Shown: positions 12,179 to 24,165 of the stretch, one piece after another
Layout of the letters: each line of letters starts with the position of its first letter
Numbering within the stretch: the stretch's first letter is position 1
NCBI GenBank assembly: GCA_029851415.1
Contig: CM056743.1
Coordinates: 75,906,186 to 75,970,185, forward strand
Length of the DNA stretch: 64,000 nt
Direction of reading: 5' to 3'
DNA from: Eretmocerus hayati
Taxonomy: Eukaryota; Arthropoda; Insecta; Hymenoptera; Aphelinidae
Notes under the pieces: model-generated
The model's input: the letters and a program-made list of their open reading frames with translations, nothing else
The model's database searches: none
What the model was told of the DNA's origin: nothing
Translations under genes and position numbers: made by a program

Positions 12179-13594
12179 GTCACTTTCGGCCCTTGTCGCA
12201 TAATGTATTAAGAAATTCCGGTTCTCATATACCTTCATCATATATGGATAATTCCGTGGCAAGTATCCTCCTTTTTTCCCCCAAAAAGCCATAACTCTGG
12301 GATTCAAAAGTCCATATTTCCATGTGAAAAGTTGTGTTCTCCACGGATACAATATTTTCTCTCTGCATTCCTGGGTTTTAAGCTATTCTTTGGGCATCTC
12401 TTGAATTTCAACGATAGAAAACCTGAATTTTCTGTTCATGCCCGGGATTTAAAGATCCCAAAACAAATTTTTTCGAGAACTGAGGATATTTCATTCGGAA
12501 GGAGCACTTGTCTAACCTGAATACGTTGATATAAACCAAGGTTGCTGTGATTTCAGTCAGCCACAACCAGAAGCAGCTCGGCGCGAAACCCCGTATTCAC
12601 TCCACACGCACAGAATTTTTCGATGGAGATTACGAGCCTGGTACAGGAAGAATTACCCTACATGCCCGCAATCGTGGGCATGTACGCGCCACCTAGGAGC
12701 GCCAATTTTTACGGTCATGTAGGGTAATTTTTCTTTGTACGAGGAAGATGCTCTCTCCCATGCCACTTACAGCGATATTGCTCTGATGAATATTGATATC
12801 ACCAGGAGTAAGAATGAATATGACTTAGCAAATCTTAAACAGTTTTATCAGTTCGCATGCTTCGGCCTTGGTTCAGAATTCAGGCATCTTCATCAGAATG
12901 AGTCAAATAATGTACTTCTATACCGAAGTTTTTGTGAGGTTAGATGAGATGCCGAGCTGGTGAGCTCGTGGCGCGCGCAGTCGCACGCAGCTCTTCTTCA
13001 TACTGGTACGGTAAGAATGACCCTACAAGTGACCGCAAAATTCACCCAAATTCACCCCACTTCTCCACCAAATTCGTTACAACATCTGACGTGAAATAAA
13101 ATTTACCAGACACAATAGGTAATTTTTCTCGACACTTATCCGCAATAAGTAGGCTGAAATGTCGGACGCTCCACAATTACCCTAACTGTGCCCGTAATTT
13201 TTACCGAAAAATTCTGGGCGCGCATTCATTACCTGGAAGCCTTCATATTTTCACTCAGACCGTTTTTCATGATTTGGGCGCTGCAACCATAGAGATTGCA
13301 ACTCCGGTTCTAGTTGATGAAATCGAACTCAACGGGCGGTCACTTCAAAAGATCATTTCCACAGCTTTTCAGAATGATTGGTTTTGAAATCTCAAAATCT
13401 CGCGCTTATGGGCAATAAATTGAGGTTTCCTGTCATTGGAATCAGAAGAGCGCTCAGAAAACAACTCAATAAGAAGACATGCAGATTGAAAAATTTCATT
13501 AGTGACGAACACAAGTTTTCACATGAAAGAATGTTTTTTTCAATGAACCAAAAAATAGCTTTTTGAAAAAAATTACTCCCACTCGATCGTTCAT
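12179..13594. other. No gene; one small hairpin at 12640-12741
   Basis: GTACAGGAAGAATTACCCTA (~12640) is mirrored by TAGGGTAATTTTTCTTTGTAC ending at 12741, and the inner part is also partly self-complementary. This makes a ~100-bp MITE-like palindrome. The rest shows short ORFs only. Confidence 0.5.
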
Positions 13595-14235
13595 ACAATC
13601 TGTTACAGGAGGTGTGTACATACGATTCCCGGGGTGTAGCAGGAAAATTGTGAATTCTATTCGTGCATTTGAAATTTTTTGTAAACCCTCGTGGTTCTTG
13701 TAGCTCTTCCACAAAGTATGGCATTTTAGTGTACCGCTAGACGTGTGATGATTAGTCATCTTCTGCTGTACAGTTTCGCGTACGCGAGGCTGGACCTCAC
13801 GCGTGCGAGAATCTCTGACCGGCAGGGGCCAGATTACGAGCAAGCGAGCGAGCGCCTCGAGCGACGCGAGCGCGCGACACGAGCCCAAGCGCAAGAAACG
13901 AGCGACCAAACGATGGAGCACGCGAACCACGAGTACTGCGCTTGGGCTCGTGTCGCGCGTTCGCGTCGCTCGAGGTGCTCGCTCCCTTGTTCGTAATCCG
14001 GCCCCTGCCGGACAGAGATTCTCGCACGCGTGAGGTCCAGCCTCGCGTACGCGAAACTGTACAGCAGAAGATGACTAATCATTACACGTCTAGCGTTACA
14101 ATAAAATGCCATACTTTGCGTAAGAGTTACAAGAACCACGAGGGTTTACAAAAAATGTCAAATGCACGAATAAAATTTACAATTTTTTTGCTACCCCCCG
14201 GTAACATTATATACACACCTTCGGTAAAAGATTGT
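13595..14235. repeat. Near-perfect palindrome (fold-back locus 5)
   Basis: Arms about 13595-13892 and 13936-14235 with a ~45-bp spacer. Identity is high, above 85% by eye and nearly perfect near the centre. Anchors: CGCGACACGAGCCCAAGCGC (~13875) against GCGCTTGGGCTCGTGTCGCG (~13938), and ATTAGTCATCTTCTGCTGTA (~13750) against its complement ~14065. The GC-rich, CpG-rich centre contrasts with the AT-rich ends. ORFs appear on both strands only because the sequence mirrors itself. Confidence 0.93.
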
Positions 14236-14399
14236 TTATAATAGAGATGATATGAGAATAAGAATTTCCGAGTGGTTTTCGATCGGTGGTTTGCTCACCT
14301 TCCCCATGGGCTAAACCGTGAAAAAGATACGAAAATTTTGTGAAGAAAAGTTGAATACATGATTCTGAATTGTGTACCAGGGTCCGAACGAAAATTTCC

Positions 14400-14620
14400 G
14401 AGTTTCTTTAATCGTGACGGATGATCTTATTTTAACTCATAAAACCGAAAAAGTTCACTCCAAAAGAAATCTGAGACCCTAAGTTTGACCATATATGGTT
14501 TTCTCATGGAATTACTCTAATACAATTGAATGAAAAATTTCAGGAAAAATTTTGACAAACCACCCTTTTTTATTTCGTAGGTCAGTTTAACGCTGAGCTA
14601 CTCATATGTGAAACAGTTTA
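14400..14620 (+). repeat. Dispersed repeat family P, copy 2
   Basis: Carries the ordered blocks ACCGAAAAAGTT, AATCTGAGACCC and GTTTTCTCATGGAATTACTC found at 6.42-6.57 kb (opposite strand) and at 50.68 kb. No ORF is conserved. Confidence 0.65.
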
Positions 14621-15779
14621 TTGGATAAATCTTGAATTTGTTTGAAGGCTGAAGGTAACGATGTAAACAGATAACAGATTTCGAAATATCTGGAATTCCT
14701 CGATCAAATGAGCTCTTGTGAGACTTCGTTCACGATGACAGGCTATGCTTGGTATAAGCAAAACTCAGCTATAGGGATGTGATATCGTTGTCGGGTTGCC
14801 TGCATACAGGGGTAAAATGGCTGCGTAACAGAGCAGATCTAGCATTGGTAGCATAAGGGTTTGGCTCCATTGAAGTCTCATCTCCCATAGTCTGGCACAG
14901 AACACTTATGTAACGACCTGATCCTCCTACTCTTGGGCTTGATAGACATTAGTCAACCCGGGAGAGCTAGAAATTCAATATTACCATTACGGCCCTAGGC
15001 ATCCAATGTTAAAACTGCTCTCTTCGTCGGCCATCTTGGAAAAAAAACGCCCGTGCCCAAGCAACCCGGCAAGCATGTCAGATCCCTATAATCAGGCGAG
15101 CCTTACCATCTCGAGGAACTAGATTTGAATACGTGTGCGATGATACATAGTTTTCGTGCTCTCAGGTATCACTTTCGGCGATAGCAGAGATGCAAAACAA
15201 TCGCGCCGAGCCGTCTAGTTTTGAGTTTCTTCCAATTTACTGGATGGCGATACCGAAAAGCTAAGTGGAATTATCACTGGCCAAATAGACGACGGGGGAG
15301 TGATTTTTCCCAGTCTATATTCCCAACAAAATTTGAATCTTAATTATTCATAACAATTTTTCAATCATCGTGCACCAAACATCATATCACAACATATTTT
15401 ACCCGATAAAGCTCAATGTATGATCACGATTTAATATTTGACCTCTGAATTGATCAGGCAAGGAGTACAATAAGTGAGGCCTCCAGCTTACTCGCGATTC
15501 ATTCAGAGTCTATATAGTGTATCAGTAGATCCGCGGAAATTTTCTCGGAAGAGACCGAAAAATAGACGAAAGACAAAAGTTGACTTCTAGTTCTACAAGA
15601 TGGGTTTTTTACTCCTGATCTGATCTATATTCAGTATCAAAACTCAAACATATACAGTCCCTCTCACAAATAATAGATCAAGTAGGGTGTCACTGGAACA
15701 GTTATATTTTTTATAACACTTGGTCGCACGGGAATTTGAAAAAGGCATCTCAAAGATCACAAAAAAACCTATGAATTCA
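14621..15779. other. No gene recognised
   Basis: Anonymous DNA with no ORF of note and no clear repeat link to other parts of the window. Confidence 0.45.
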
Positions 15780-16165
15780 TCTGTTTATAACTTTCCTTGC
15801 GTCCTTTTTGAGTGCCTGTAGCCAACGATGGAAAGCTGAAAAATTCCTCGTTCAATCATTCACCTACAACTTTAGCGGGAGTGATCCGATTACAAAAATT
15901 CTTACGGGATCTTGTAGGTCTTTGCATAACTTACAATTTCCTCTCTCTAGAGTTCCCTCTACGACCTTTTCTGCCCATGTAACGGGCTTGGAATGGTAAT
16001 TTTGTATTACATGGACTGTTCATGGAGATACCGCGCGTGGCGCCTGTTTCGTCTCGCCTTGCTCTACTTTAGCGCAAAAATAAATCAAAAGAATATCATG
16101 TCACATGATTTTGGAGTGAAATGATCTAATTTTTCAGGATATTTGTTCAGATTCTGTCTTGGATT
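15780..16165 (+). repeat. Single-arm relative of fold-back locus 1
   Basis: Shares an ordered series of blocks with the left arm of the 2.42-3.47 kb inverted repeat: GCCTGTAGC, GGATCTTGTAG, TGCCCATGTAACGGGCTTGG, GCGCAAAAAT and ATCATGTCACATGAT. Divergence is high. It shows that the arm also exists as a solitary interspersed repeat. Confidence 0.6.
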
Positions 16166-16299
16166 GGAGGCAACCCCGATTTCTCAAGTATCATTGGAAA
16201 AATTGTTTAATTTCATGTTTCGCCCCTATAGATCACATTCAGGGCGAAATCTGATGGAATATTCTGAAAGATATAGTACATTAAGTAACAAGGGCGCAA

Positions 16300-16657
16300 T
16301 AGTATATTTCGCGCCGAGTTCATGAGGTTGTAGCTCGCTTTTGAGCGATCGGTTTTCGACCCGAGCCGGAGGCGAGGGTTTAAATGATCGCTCGGAAGCG
16401 GGGAACCTCATGTGCGAGGCGCGAAAGTTATTTTTCGCAATTTTGTAGGCACCCAAACATCGGAAAATTGCGAAAAGTACTTTTTCGCAATTTTCCGATG
16501 TTTGAGTGCCTACAAAATTGCGAAAAATAACTTTCGCGCCTCGCACACGAGGTTCCCCGCTTCCGAGCGATCATTTCAACCCTCGCCTCCGGCTCGGGTC
16601 GAAAACCGCTCGCTCAAAAGCGAGCGACAAGCTCATGAACTCGGTGCGAAATATACT
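16300..16657. repeat. Palindrome (fold-back locus 6)
   Basis: Arms about 16300-16476 and 16481-16657 meet almost directly at AAAAGTACTTTT (~16479). Identity is about 90% by eye. The sequence includes GTTCATGAG, CCCGAGCCGGAGGCGAGGG and GAAGCGGGGAACCTC and their complements. With a loop of only a few bases this would extrude or transcribe as a near-perfect 170-bp hairpin. Confidence 0.93.
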
Positions 16658-16664
16658 ATTTCGA

Positions 16665-19250
16665 AATCATGTGCGTAAAGTTAGTGCGTAAGGAACATTT
16701 TTCCGTGCGTGAAGAAATTTTTGCGCACGGAATGCGTAACGACCTGTGCGTAAAGTCACCAACAGTGCGTAAGGTATGTCTTTACACACCGTCACGTATC
16801 TTTACACACTGCTGTATTTTCTTTCTAGCCTGATATTCTACAACATCTCTTGAAGTTTCTGCGTTATTTAGCAGAATGATCTCTGTATTCATTCTGTATT
16901 ATCGGAGTGCTCCAATCGTTAATTCGAAGCTGCCGAAAGCAGTTGTTATGACTTCTTTCACTCGATAGAATGAATACTTACGAGCTCTCTAAATTGTTAT
17001 ACTCAATCTTGCTCCCTCGATAAGTCCATACGATTGGAATATTCTGGTCGGCCATCGAGTTGAACATGGAAATAGTTCACTTCGGTGGATTATGAATTGA
17101 ATTTAGTTCAATACAATATATACGACTGAGACCTTTTTGAAGTGCTTCCACCGTAGTTTCGGTGGTTTGAAATCTACCTTGGACCGTACGTCCAAAGGAA
17201 TTGTGAATTCACTCTTCGGATACTTCGCCTCAACGAAGAGCGTCGGTGATGTATTCATATTTTTCTATAAGAAAGAATCCATAGGTTTTCTCCTTTCGAA
17301 ATCGCTTTCTATCACGTGTATTCAGAACATTATTATTATCATTGTAATTGTCCAAATTCTTTCTATTGAACCATCGGAATAGCATATTATTCCATCAATC
17401 CTTCGATTTTTTTGCCCGTCCTTGACGATTTTAATGAAACTCTATTAGAATTTCCCTCGAAATTCCGAATTGATAATATCTTATGAACTTACATACTTCG
17501 GATCTTGTCCACTATTAGTACTTTTGAGATTTGAGATCGATATTTTCAAACTATGCGGTAACATTTGATATATCAAACAAAAGATCTCTTTCTGATACAT
17601 TTTCAGAATTTGTTTTTCAGTCGGGTTGCCTCCCGACGGGGGCTTCGCCCCCTGGACCCCCACCAGGGGCTCCCGCCCCTGAACCCCGATGTGCGCCCTC
17701 TTCTGCCACCTGCCCCGATCACAATTTGATTACTGGCGTATGAGGGGACCGACAGAATACTAACTTTCCGCACAAAATTTCGAAAAATATCGTACGCAAC
17801 TCTGTCGAAAGTTTTCCGCACTCGGCAAAACCTTACACACGAGATGTGAATCTTTACGCACAGTTGAGATACTTAACGCACTCGCCGCTACGCGGCTCGT
17901 GCGTGAAAAATCTCACCGGAGCGTAAAGACTTACACTCGTGTTTAAAGATTTTCACTCGTGCGTAAATCCACCCATTTGACATCGTTGCGTAATATACTA
18001 TTACGCATGAGTTTCCGAAATGAGTGCGTAAAAGTGAACTTTGCGCACAGTTGTAAATCCTGCGACGTGAGCAAAGTGTTTTGCGCTGAGCCCAAAATAG
18101 CTTTGCGCACAGCCCAGTAAACTTTACGCACGGCGAAGCGTGCGCAAAGTTTCACTTCTACGCACGAAAATTTCGGGAACGAGTTCGGAAAAGTTGCGCC
18201 CGTGTTGCTTACTATACATTCTGATATTGGTGCGGAAAGTTGTTCCCCGCGGTATATACCCTGAAGGGCGGGGTCCAGGGGCGGAGCCCCCGCCGGGGGT
18301 TCGGCGGGCGGAGCCCCCCGACTGAAAAAAAATTCCTAAAAAGTATCATAAGTAAATCTCCCCATAATAAATCATATTTTATCGCATCGCTAAAAAATTT
18401 TGATTTCATCTTTCAGAAGTACTAATAGTACACAAATATAAGATATGCAAGTACTCCCACCAAAGGAGTATTACCATCAGTATCAAACGAGGAGTTTGTA
18501 TAATGGGAAAATTTCCTTTTAAAGAAAGCTTCATCATTAAATTTCACGGCAAAATATTTCTAGTCCTTTGAGTATTTGGCAACTGAATCTTATTGTCAAA
18601 AATTAGGACAAAACTCGTGGATGTGGAATTTTTTGAGTTTTTGGTAACATGGACCATTCTGACTGGAAAATATGGATATATTAGGGAGGAAATATTCAGA
18701 ACTACCAAGCAGGCATCAACGATCAAATTTGAAACACTATATGAGTACGCTGTGACTTGGATAGAATTTGGAAGTTAAATATCCAAGAAACTTTCAACAT
18801 TTTATTGACAAACGGGTGAAAGTTTTGAGTAATCAGAAAGTTTCGAATGAAAAATGAGAACTATCCTCCAGGGAATGGTCGAGATCAACCATATCGTGTT
18901 GATTATCCTAGAAAAGCCCACATTTCCATCTGAGTCAGTACTTAGTTATTTTGATCAGGTGTTAGATACGAACAGTAGATTCAATGGTATTGTACATGTA
19001 CTCCCATTTTATGAGGCATCATGTTTCAATGTTTGAGCTTTGTTGAGTACAAAAAACTTCTTTACATTGTGGTAACACAAACAACTTTGCACACTTATAA
19101 GCAAACTTTTCGCACGATTATGACAACTTTGCGCACGATTTCAAACTTTGCGCACTGGAAATCGCGCGTAGAAACGAATTCGCTCAACTTTGGGCACCGC
19201 ACCCTCACCCGCAAACTAACTTTTCGGCACAACTTTACGCACACAATATC
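16665..19250. repeat. Cluster of GTGCGTAAAG / CTTTRCGCAC motifs
   Basis: More than twenty irregularly spaced copies of a ~10-bp motif (GTGCGTAAAG, CTTTACGCAC, CTTTGCGCAC and one-base variants) occur in both orientations, concentrated at 16.67-16.80, 17.76-18.17 and 19.06-19.25 kb. Spacing varies from about 12 to 60 bp. This is not a tandem array, and no ORF explains it. Confidence 0.75.
17510..18430. repeat. Inverted-repeat element with GC-rich inner ends (fold-back locus 7)
   Basis: ACTATTAGTACTTTTGAG at 17511 is mirrored by TTCAGAAGTACTAATAGT ending near 18430. Similarity continues inward through TTTTTCAGTCGGG to a GC-rich part with GGGGGCTTCGCCCCC-type palindromes (17.62-17.69 and 18.26-18.32 kb). 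The arms are therefore about 190 bp, enclosing ~540 bp of motif-rich sequence. This looks like a non-autonomous long-TIR transposon. No target duplication could be confirmed and no superfamily is assigned. Confidence 0.7.
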
Positions 19251-20219
19251 AAAAAGGTTATTTTACGTCATTTCGCATTTCACATGTTCGAACGTGCAAA
19301 CAAACGTACTGGATTCTCGCTGGTATTTGAATACACAGTTTAGAGTGGTACGTCATGAATGTGAGGGCTTCTGGAGGGGAAGAAAAAAGATGATACCCTA
19401 CGATCACATATGATGCCCATAATTTCTTCCAGACGTCTTGCATTAGGCTTTCCTAGAATACAGTGATGATATAATATTCGATGTTGCGGGAGCAGTTACA
19501 CTCATCGCTGACCAAAAGTCAGGGAGGGATACTTGGAAGCTGACTACCCCTGTGGTGGGCTGATGCATCAACCCATGGCCCGTATTATGATTGCCTGAGG
19601 TTAGTACCTTTTGGGTTGTGTGGAAATCTACCCTATCTGACGCTCATGACTTATGCTAACTCCATCGGCGGTGGCCTGCCGGGATACGTATTTTTGGAAC
19701 AAGGGACACAGTTTAGGAGTTTCCCGTACACGGGAAGGAAATCCACACTCGACAACCGAAGTCACTTTCGCCATTTCTACATGGCTACAAGCACTGATAT
19801 GATCGAACTGCGTCGCTACTGAATGAACAACGGATATTACTACCAGGGGGGTTATCGTAAATGAGTAGGTACGCGCTGGCGCGTCTTGAGCGCGGAAACC
19901 AGCGGACAGCTCGGTGGGCGCTCGGCGTGTAACGCGAATTCAAGATAAGAGCCCAGAGAGACGTCGACTTCTTTGATTGCAAAGCAAGTCCCCAAATTGG
20001 CCATGTACCGTTACTCTAGAACAACATATTACTTGGTAGAAAAGGATCCCGGAACGGAGGTCCAAGGGGGGGGGGTTCTCACGGTGTACCAGCGTGAGAT
20101 CCTGGGAGAAAGCACCTGGTGGTTCGTAAGATAGAGCGGATGGCGTCGGGTAATCCCATGTAAAGTACAACTCAGGTGGGACTTGAAGATCGAAGGACAC
20201 GGATGCTACGGCAAGGTTC
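18431..20219. other. No gene recognised
   Basis: Apart from the motif cluster near 19.06-19.25 kb, I see anonymous DNA. A GC-richer patch lies at 19.86-19.93 kb and a run of G near 20067. Confidence 0.4.
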
Positions 20220-21351
20220 TCCAATTTCAACCCTCGATTTGGGGGTGTTGGCATTCACCGGGGGGGGGGGGCTGCAAGAAATTCAGGCACCTTCTTTCGT
20301 CACAAGAAAGCGATCCCAATCGAGAAATTTTGGAACAGAGCCTCCTGGCCTGTTCTAAAAGAGTTCCCGAATTTCCACCCCCGATTTGGGGGTGTTGGCA
20401 TTCACCGGGGGGGGGGGGGGGTGCAAAGAATTCAGGCACCTTCTTTTGTCAAAAGAAAGCGATCCCAATCGAGAAATTTTGGAACAGAGCCTCCTGGCCT
20501 GTTCTAAAAAAATTCCCGAAGATCAACCCCCGATATGGGGGTGTTGGCATTCACCGGGGGGGGGGGGGGCTGCAAAAAATTCAGGCACCTTCTTTTGTCA
20601 CAAAAAAGCGATCCCAGTAGGAAAATTATGGAACAGAGCCTCCTGGCCTGTTCTAAAAGAGTTCCCGAATTTCCACCCCCGATTTGGGGGTGTTGGCATT
20701 CACTGGGGCGGGGGGGGGGGCTGCAAAAAATTCAGGGACATTCTTTTGTCACAAGAAAGCGATCCCAATCGAGGAATTTTGGAACAGAGCCTTCTGGCCT
20801 GTTCTAAAAAAGTACCCGAATTTCAACCCCCGATTTGAGGGTGTTGGCGAAGAACGGGGGGGGGGGGCTGCAAAAAATTCAGGCCCCTTCTTCCGTCACA
20901 CAGAAGCGATCCCAATCGAGGAATTTTGGAACAGAACCTCCTGGCCTGTTCTAGAAAAATTCCCGACTTTTAAACCCCGATTAGGGGAAGTTGGCATTCA
21001 CCGGGGGGGGGCGGGGCTGCAGAAAATTCAGGCACCTTCTCTCGTCACAAGAAAGCGATTCCAATCGAGAAATTTTGGAACAGAGCCTCCTGGCCTGTTC
21101 TTGAAAAATTCCCGAATTTCAACCCCCGAATTGGGGGTGTTGGCATTAACCGGGGGGGCTGCGAACAATTCAGCCACCTTCTTTCGTCACAAGAAAGGGA
21201 TCCCAGTCGAGAAATTATGGAACAGAGCCTCCTGGCCTTTTCTAAAAAAGTTCCCGAATTTGAACCTCCGATTTCGGGGTGTTGGCATCCATCGGGGGTG
21301 GGGGGCTGAAAAAAATCCAGGCACCTTTTTTCGTACCAAGAAAGTGATTCC

Positions 21352-22529
21352 AGGGTTCGTCGCCGAGACCCTATTCCCCTATTTTACCCTATTTTAACCC
21401 TTTTCTGGACTTTCCCCTTTCCTTACCCTATAATCGGCCCAAAGACCCTTAAAGTACCCTAAAATGCGGTTTCGACGATTATTCCTTGCCGAAAATTTTA
21501 CTCGCTCATGTTTCCTCGATGAAAGTGAATATACCCCGTTCCAATCATTTCCGCGTCAATTTTTTCTCTGACTTTATCGTCCAGGTCTAACTTTTCTATG
21601 CCCCAAAGTATCAGAAAAGTTGATCTTCGCACCTCGGGGAGTAATTTTTCGTGAAAATTTACTTTTGTTAGATTCTTTAATCGCAAGGCCCGTGCTTACT
21701 GGAAGGATCCGGGTCACGAATCTTGCTGAAATTTAAGAAATAGTCTCATTTCAACACCAGAAGATGAAACCCGAAATTGTAAATCCGAACGCTCAAGCGT
21801 TTCCGAGCTACAGACGAGGACATTAGCATTGTAGGTATACCTATATGTATGATTTTTAACATAGGCCTGTATGGGCAATGCCAATGTCCTTGGCTGGATA
21901 GCTCGGAGACCCTTGAGCGTTAGGGTCTACAATTTTGGAAACCGTTTTCTTGTGCTAAAAGAAGACTATTTCCGGAGTTCCAGCCGAATCCGTGATCCGG
22001 ATCTGACACACTCCCCTGGCGGCATCAAATTCAGTGTCGAAGTGTCAGGTCCGTGCTTTGCTACCGTTCTATTTGCGGGAATACATCTTATTAGAATGTT
22101 TGGAAGTGGAACTTACGGTTGGCACATTATTCATCCCCTAATATCGAAATTTTTGAAAAAATATTCTTATATGTATACGACCCTCAACACACGATACTTC
22201 TGTTGTTGCACTGCAGAAACCAAGGTCTGTGCCCGTTCACAGAGCGCTCCTATTTTGAAACGAAAATTCATGATCCTGCACATGATTCTGGGGGTGTTAT
22301 CATTCGTCCTCTTGGCACTTTCCTTTCATTTACAAAGTCGATGTGCTCTGGGAACTGAAACGCAATCAAAATCGAGAATCTATGACAAACAAACTCGTTG
22401 CAAAGTGAATGGATTGAGAAAAAAGAAGTGCTGTGTAATTTTTCAAAACTCCCCTATTTAGTACCCTATTTCCTGACATTATTTTCCCCTATTCCCCTAT
22501 TTTCGGGTTGCTGAGCGGCGACGAACCCT
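21352..22529. mobile_element. Non-autonomous hAT-like DNA transposon
   Basis: A 1178-bp insertion interrupts one minisatellite unit. Its ends are inverted repeats AGGGTTCGTCGCCG and CGGCGACGAACCCT, and it is flanked by an exact 8-bp direct repeat GTGATTCC (21344-21351 and 22530-22537). Removing it restores a normal unit, so the boundaries are secure. An 8-bp duplication and CAGGG-like ends are typical of hAT elements. The 196-codon ORF inside resembles no transposase, so it depends on another element for movement. P elements also make 8-bp duplications and are the alternative. Confidence 0.88.
21695..22010. repeat. Internal inverted repeat of the hAT-like element (fold-back locus 8)
   Basis: Arms about 21695-21845 and 21865-22010 are complementary at roughly 75%. 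Anchors: CGCTCAAGCGTTTCCGAGCTA (near 21790) against the CTCGGAGACCCTTGAGCG side (~21905), and GGACATTAGCATTG (~21818) against CAATGCCAATGTCC (~21878). The hairpin lies off-centre within the transposon. Confidence 0.8.
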
Positions 22530-24165
22530 GTGATTCCAATCGAGAAATTTTGGAACAGAGCCTCCTGTCCTGTTCTAAAAAACTTCCCGAATTTGAACCC
22601 CCGATTTTGGGGTGTTGGCATCCATCGTGGGGGGGGGGGCTGCGAAAAATTCAGGCACCTTCTTTTGTCACAAGAAAGCGATCCCAGTCGAGGAATTATG
22701 GATTAGAGCCTCCCGGCCTTTTCTAATAAAATCCCCGAATTTCAACCCCCGATTTGGGGACGTTGGCATTAACCGGGGGGGCTACAAAAAATTCAGGCCC
22801 CTTCTTCCGTCACACAGAAGCGATCCCAATCGAGGAATTTTGGAACAGAACCTCCTGGCCTGTTCTAGAAGAATTCCCGACTTTTAAACCCCGATTAGGG
22901 GAAGTTGGCATTCACCGGGGGGGGGGGGGGCTGCAGAAAATTCAGGCACCTTCTCTCGTCACAAGAAAGCGATCCCGATCGAGAAATTTCGAAACAGAGC
23001 CTCCTGGCCTGTTCTTAAAAAATTCCCGAATTTCAACCTCCGAATTGGGGGTGTTGGCATCCGACGGGGGGGCTGCGGCGAATTCGGGCACCTTCTTCTT
23101 CACAAGAAAGCGATTCCAATCAAGAAATTTTGGAACAGAGCCTCCTGACCTGTTCTAAAAAAATTCCCGAATTTCAACCCCCGATTTGGGGGTGTCGGCA
23201 TTAACCGGGGGGGCTACAGAAAATTCAGGCACATCCTTTCTTCACAAGAAAGCGATCCCAATCGAGAAATTTTGGAACAGAGCCTCCTGGCCTGTTCTTG
23301 AAAAATGCCCGAATTTCACCCCTCGATTTGGGGGTGTTGGCATTCACCGGGGAGGGGGGGCTGCAAAAAATTCAGGCACCTTCTTTCGTCACAAGAAAGC
23401 GATCCCGATCGAGGAATTCTGAAACAGAGCCTCCTGGCCTGTTCTTAAAAAATTCCCGAATTTCAACCCCCGAATTGGGAGTGTTGACATCCACCGGGGG
23501 GGCTGCGTCAAATTCAGGCACCTTTTTTGTCACAAGAAAGCAATTCCAATCGAGAAATTTTGGAACAGAGACTCCTGGCCTGTTCTAAAAAAATTCCCGA
23601 ATTTCAACCCCCGATCTGGGGGTGTTGGCATTAACCGGGGGGGCTACAAAAAATTCAGGTACATCCTTTCGTCACAAGAAAGCGATCCCAATCAAGAAAT
23701 TTTGGAACAGAGCCTCCCGGCCTGTTCTAAGAAAGTTCCCGGATTTGAACCTCGGATTTTGGGGTGTTGGCATCCATCGGGGGGGGGGGGGGGGGCGCGA
23801 AAAATTCAGGCACCTTCTATTGTCACAAGAAAGCGATCCCAGTCGAGAAATTATGGAACAGAGCCTCCCGTCCTTTTCTAATAAAATCCCCGAATTTCAA
23901 CCCCTGATTTGGGGGTGTTGGCATTCACCGGGGGGGGGGGGGCTGCAAAAAATTCAGGCACCTTCTTTCGTCACAAGAAAGCGATCCCAATCGGGAAATT
24001 TTGGAACAGAGCCTCCTGGCCTGTTCTAGAAAAATTTCCGAATTTCATCCCCCGATTTGGGGGTGTTGGCATTCAGCGGGGGGGGGGGGGGCTGCGAAAA
24101 ATTCAGGCACCTTCTCTCGTCACAAGAAAGCGATCCCAATCGAGAAATTTTGGAACAGAGGTTCG

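Larger units (their letters stand above)
20220..24165 (+). repeat. G-rich ~149-bp minisatellite, array B
   Basis: Roughly 18-19 head-to-tail units, excluding the inserted element. Each unit has GGGGGTGTTGGCATTCACC, a G-run of about 7-16, CTGCAAAAAATTCAGG, CACCTTCTTTCGTCACAAG, AAAGCGATCCCAATCGAG and GGAACAGAGCCTCCTGGCC. Starts near 20386, 20535 and 20684 give a 149-bp period; units with short G-runs are smaller. A few units are variant (GGCATTAACCGGGGGGG), and blocks of variant plus standard units recur in the same order either side of the insertion, suggesting higher-order duplication. Long ORFs are artefacts of the frame-rotating period. Confidence 0.93.

Noticed and set aside
13797..14139. 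Overlapping Arg-rich ORFs on both strands
   Set aside because: They mirror each other because the region is a palindrome; no independent coding evidence.
21871..22461. 196-codon ORF inside the hAT-like element
   Set aside because: No DDE or hAT dimerisation motifs, and it spans an internal inverted repeat; not a transposase.
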